Shown here piece after piece: positions 32,111 through 32,593 of a DNA stretch of 32,593 bases. The DNA is from a bacterium (GTDB lineage: Bacteria > NPL-UPA2 > JAUVJM01). The translations under genes and the position numbers were made by a program. The notes beneath the pieces are model-generated. The model saw only the letters and a program-made list of their open reading frames with translations. It searched no databases and was not told the origin of the DNA. Positions within the stretch are counted from its first letter, which is position 1. Every line of letters begins with the position of its first letter. The stretch spans positions 1 to 32,593 of the forward strand of contig JAUWGW010000018.1 in NCBI GenBank assembly GCA_030606215.1. The letters run 5' to 3'.

Positions 32111-32449
32111 CTACTTTCTCCCGCTTCCTTTTTCCCTCAAACAGATGATATCTCGCTGTACCTTTGTTATCTTTTCCATGATCATCTTTAAGCTCCGGTA
32201 GTTCTGCGCCCATAGTTTGACTTCTGAATTGAGTTGGCGCGGAACATACAAACAACGTGTCTTCCCTTTCTCCTTCCAGGTTAAAGACATAGCTGGATGT
32301 TTCGGCCCTCCACGCCGGCAAGCGCAACCTTTAGAGCCGCAGGTACGTTTCGTTTCTACCACTGTTCCCTGAATCCATGGGTCAAGGTTGACGAGTTGCT
32401 TAATGAGGTTCTTCCTCTTCGCTTCCAGCCTGGCTCTCTTTCTATTCAT
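32111..32449 (-). CDS. IS66-associated accessory protein (DUF6788-like)
   Basis: 112 aa, basic. Central TKRTCGSKGCACRRGGPKHP carries three Cys in a CX4CXC pattern, followed by YLTWK-type strand (MSLTWKEKGKTRCLYVP) and a helical end. Small proteins of this kind precede the transposase in related IS66 elements. It may aid transposition, but the role is unproven. Directly upstream of tnpC (1-nt gap). Confidence 0.85.
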   Translation of the reverse strand: MNRKRARLEAKRKNLIKQLVNLDPWIQGTVVETKRTCGSKGCACRRGGPKHPAMSLTWKEKGKTRCLYVPRQLNSEVKLWAQNYRSLKMIMEKITKVQRDIICLREKGSGRK

Positions 32450-32539
32450 AACCTTATTGTAGTAATACTATAAGGCTTTGTCAAGAAAAAAATGACGCGT
32501 GCTTCGCGTGTTACTTCTCCTACCTGCCCCCTTCTTTCA

Positions 32540-32593
32540 GCTCGGATAAATCCGAGCGCTACAGTTCGTCCCCACCCGTAACTGAGGGGTTAC
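32540..32593 (-). repeat. IS66 right inverted repeat with subterminal hairpin
   Basis: 37-bp repeat 32557-32593 and hairpin GCTCGGAT-AA-ATCCGAGC (32540-32557). Same architecture as the left end, with different stem sequence. The remaining 32450-32539 holds only the leader of the accessory gene. Confidence 0.95.

Larger units (their letters stand above)
30567..32593 (-). mobile_element. Complete IS66-family insertion sequence (2,027 bp)
   Basis: Bounded by perfect 37-bp inverted repeats starting GTAACCCCTCAGTTACGGG. It encodes a small accessory protein and a DDE transposase on the minus strand, the layout of the ISBst12-like branch of IS66. It lacks the TnpA/TnpB pair of classical IS66. The right end coincides with the window end, so target duplication cannot be checked; the left flank is ATTTCCCA. 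Confidence 0.93.

Noticed and set aside
1-32593. CRISPR arrays and riboswitches
   Set aside because: I saw no regularly spaced direct repeats of 20-40 bp and no leader that I could match to a known riboswitch; the only tandem repeat is the 13-bp triplication.

Overview
The window looks like a bacterial chromosome fragment from a strictly or mostly anaerobic organism of low to moderate G+C. Promoters are of the sigma70 type (TTGACA/TATAAT-like with 17-18 bp spacers), Shine-Dalgarno sites are clear, and starts are mixed ATG/GTG/TTG. Anaerobic life is indicated by a complete NADH-type [FeFe]-hydrogenase with all three H-cluster maturases, an RnfC-like protein and many Fe-S proteins. I cannot name the phylum from sequence alone; a deep-branching or uncultured lineage is plausible.

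Layout. (1) 1-350: start of tuf (EF-Tu) and tRNA-Thr on the minus strand behind a strong promoter with an A/T-rich UP-like tract. (2) 448-8255: one minus-strand operon, rrf2-hydC-hydB-hydA-hydG-hydE-hydF, encoding an NAD(H)-linked [FeFe]-hydrogenase, its maturases and a Cys-rich Rrf2 regulator. An IscR-type operator overlaps the operon promoter. (3) 8338-11002, plus strand: a nucleotidyltransferase-fold protein, a TPM-domain protein, LemA, tRNA-Glu and a PilZ protein. (4) 11039-19149, minus strand: a housekeeping operon aroE-pilD-aroC-aroK-hypothetical-rnfC-nadB-homocitrate/isopropylmalate-synthase-like gene, from a promoter that seems to give an almost leaderless aroE mRNA. (5) 19240-21866: a NUDIX hydrolase converging on short N-acetylglutamate synthase, purN and a HypE/PurM-like gene. 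(6) 21881-24488: a decayed accessory island. It holds a deleted AlbA_2-type gene, then an xre-mntA-hepT toxin-antitoxin module and a frameshifted PD-(D/E)XK nuclease gene, enclosed by a pair of 82-bp inverted repeats (one mismatch) beside tRNA-Pro. (7) 24658-30483: tRNA-Pro, a MerR regulator, gpsA, plsY, then araB-araD-nitroreductase, an unannotated 27-codon very basic micro-gene, and a secreted DJ-1/PfpI protein. (8) 30567-32593: a complete IS66-family element with perfect 37-bp inverted repeats; the window stops exactly at its outer end.

Points worth following: the inverted-repeat-bounded toxin-antitoxin/nuclease island; compensatory base changes in the subterminal hairpins of the IS66 element; the Lys-rich 27-residue micro-gene; a HydG whose C-terminal cluster motif reads CTAG instead of CTAC; a compact HydABC whose HydB ends just where the ferredoxin extension should begin; and a nuclease-like unknown protein between aroK and rnfC.
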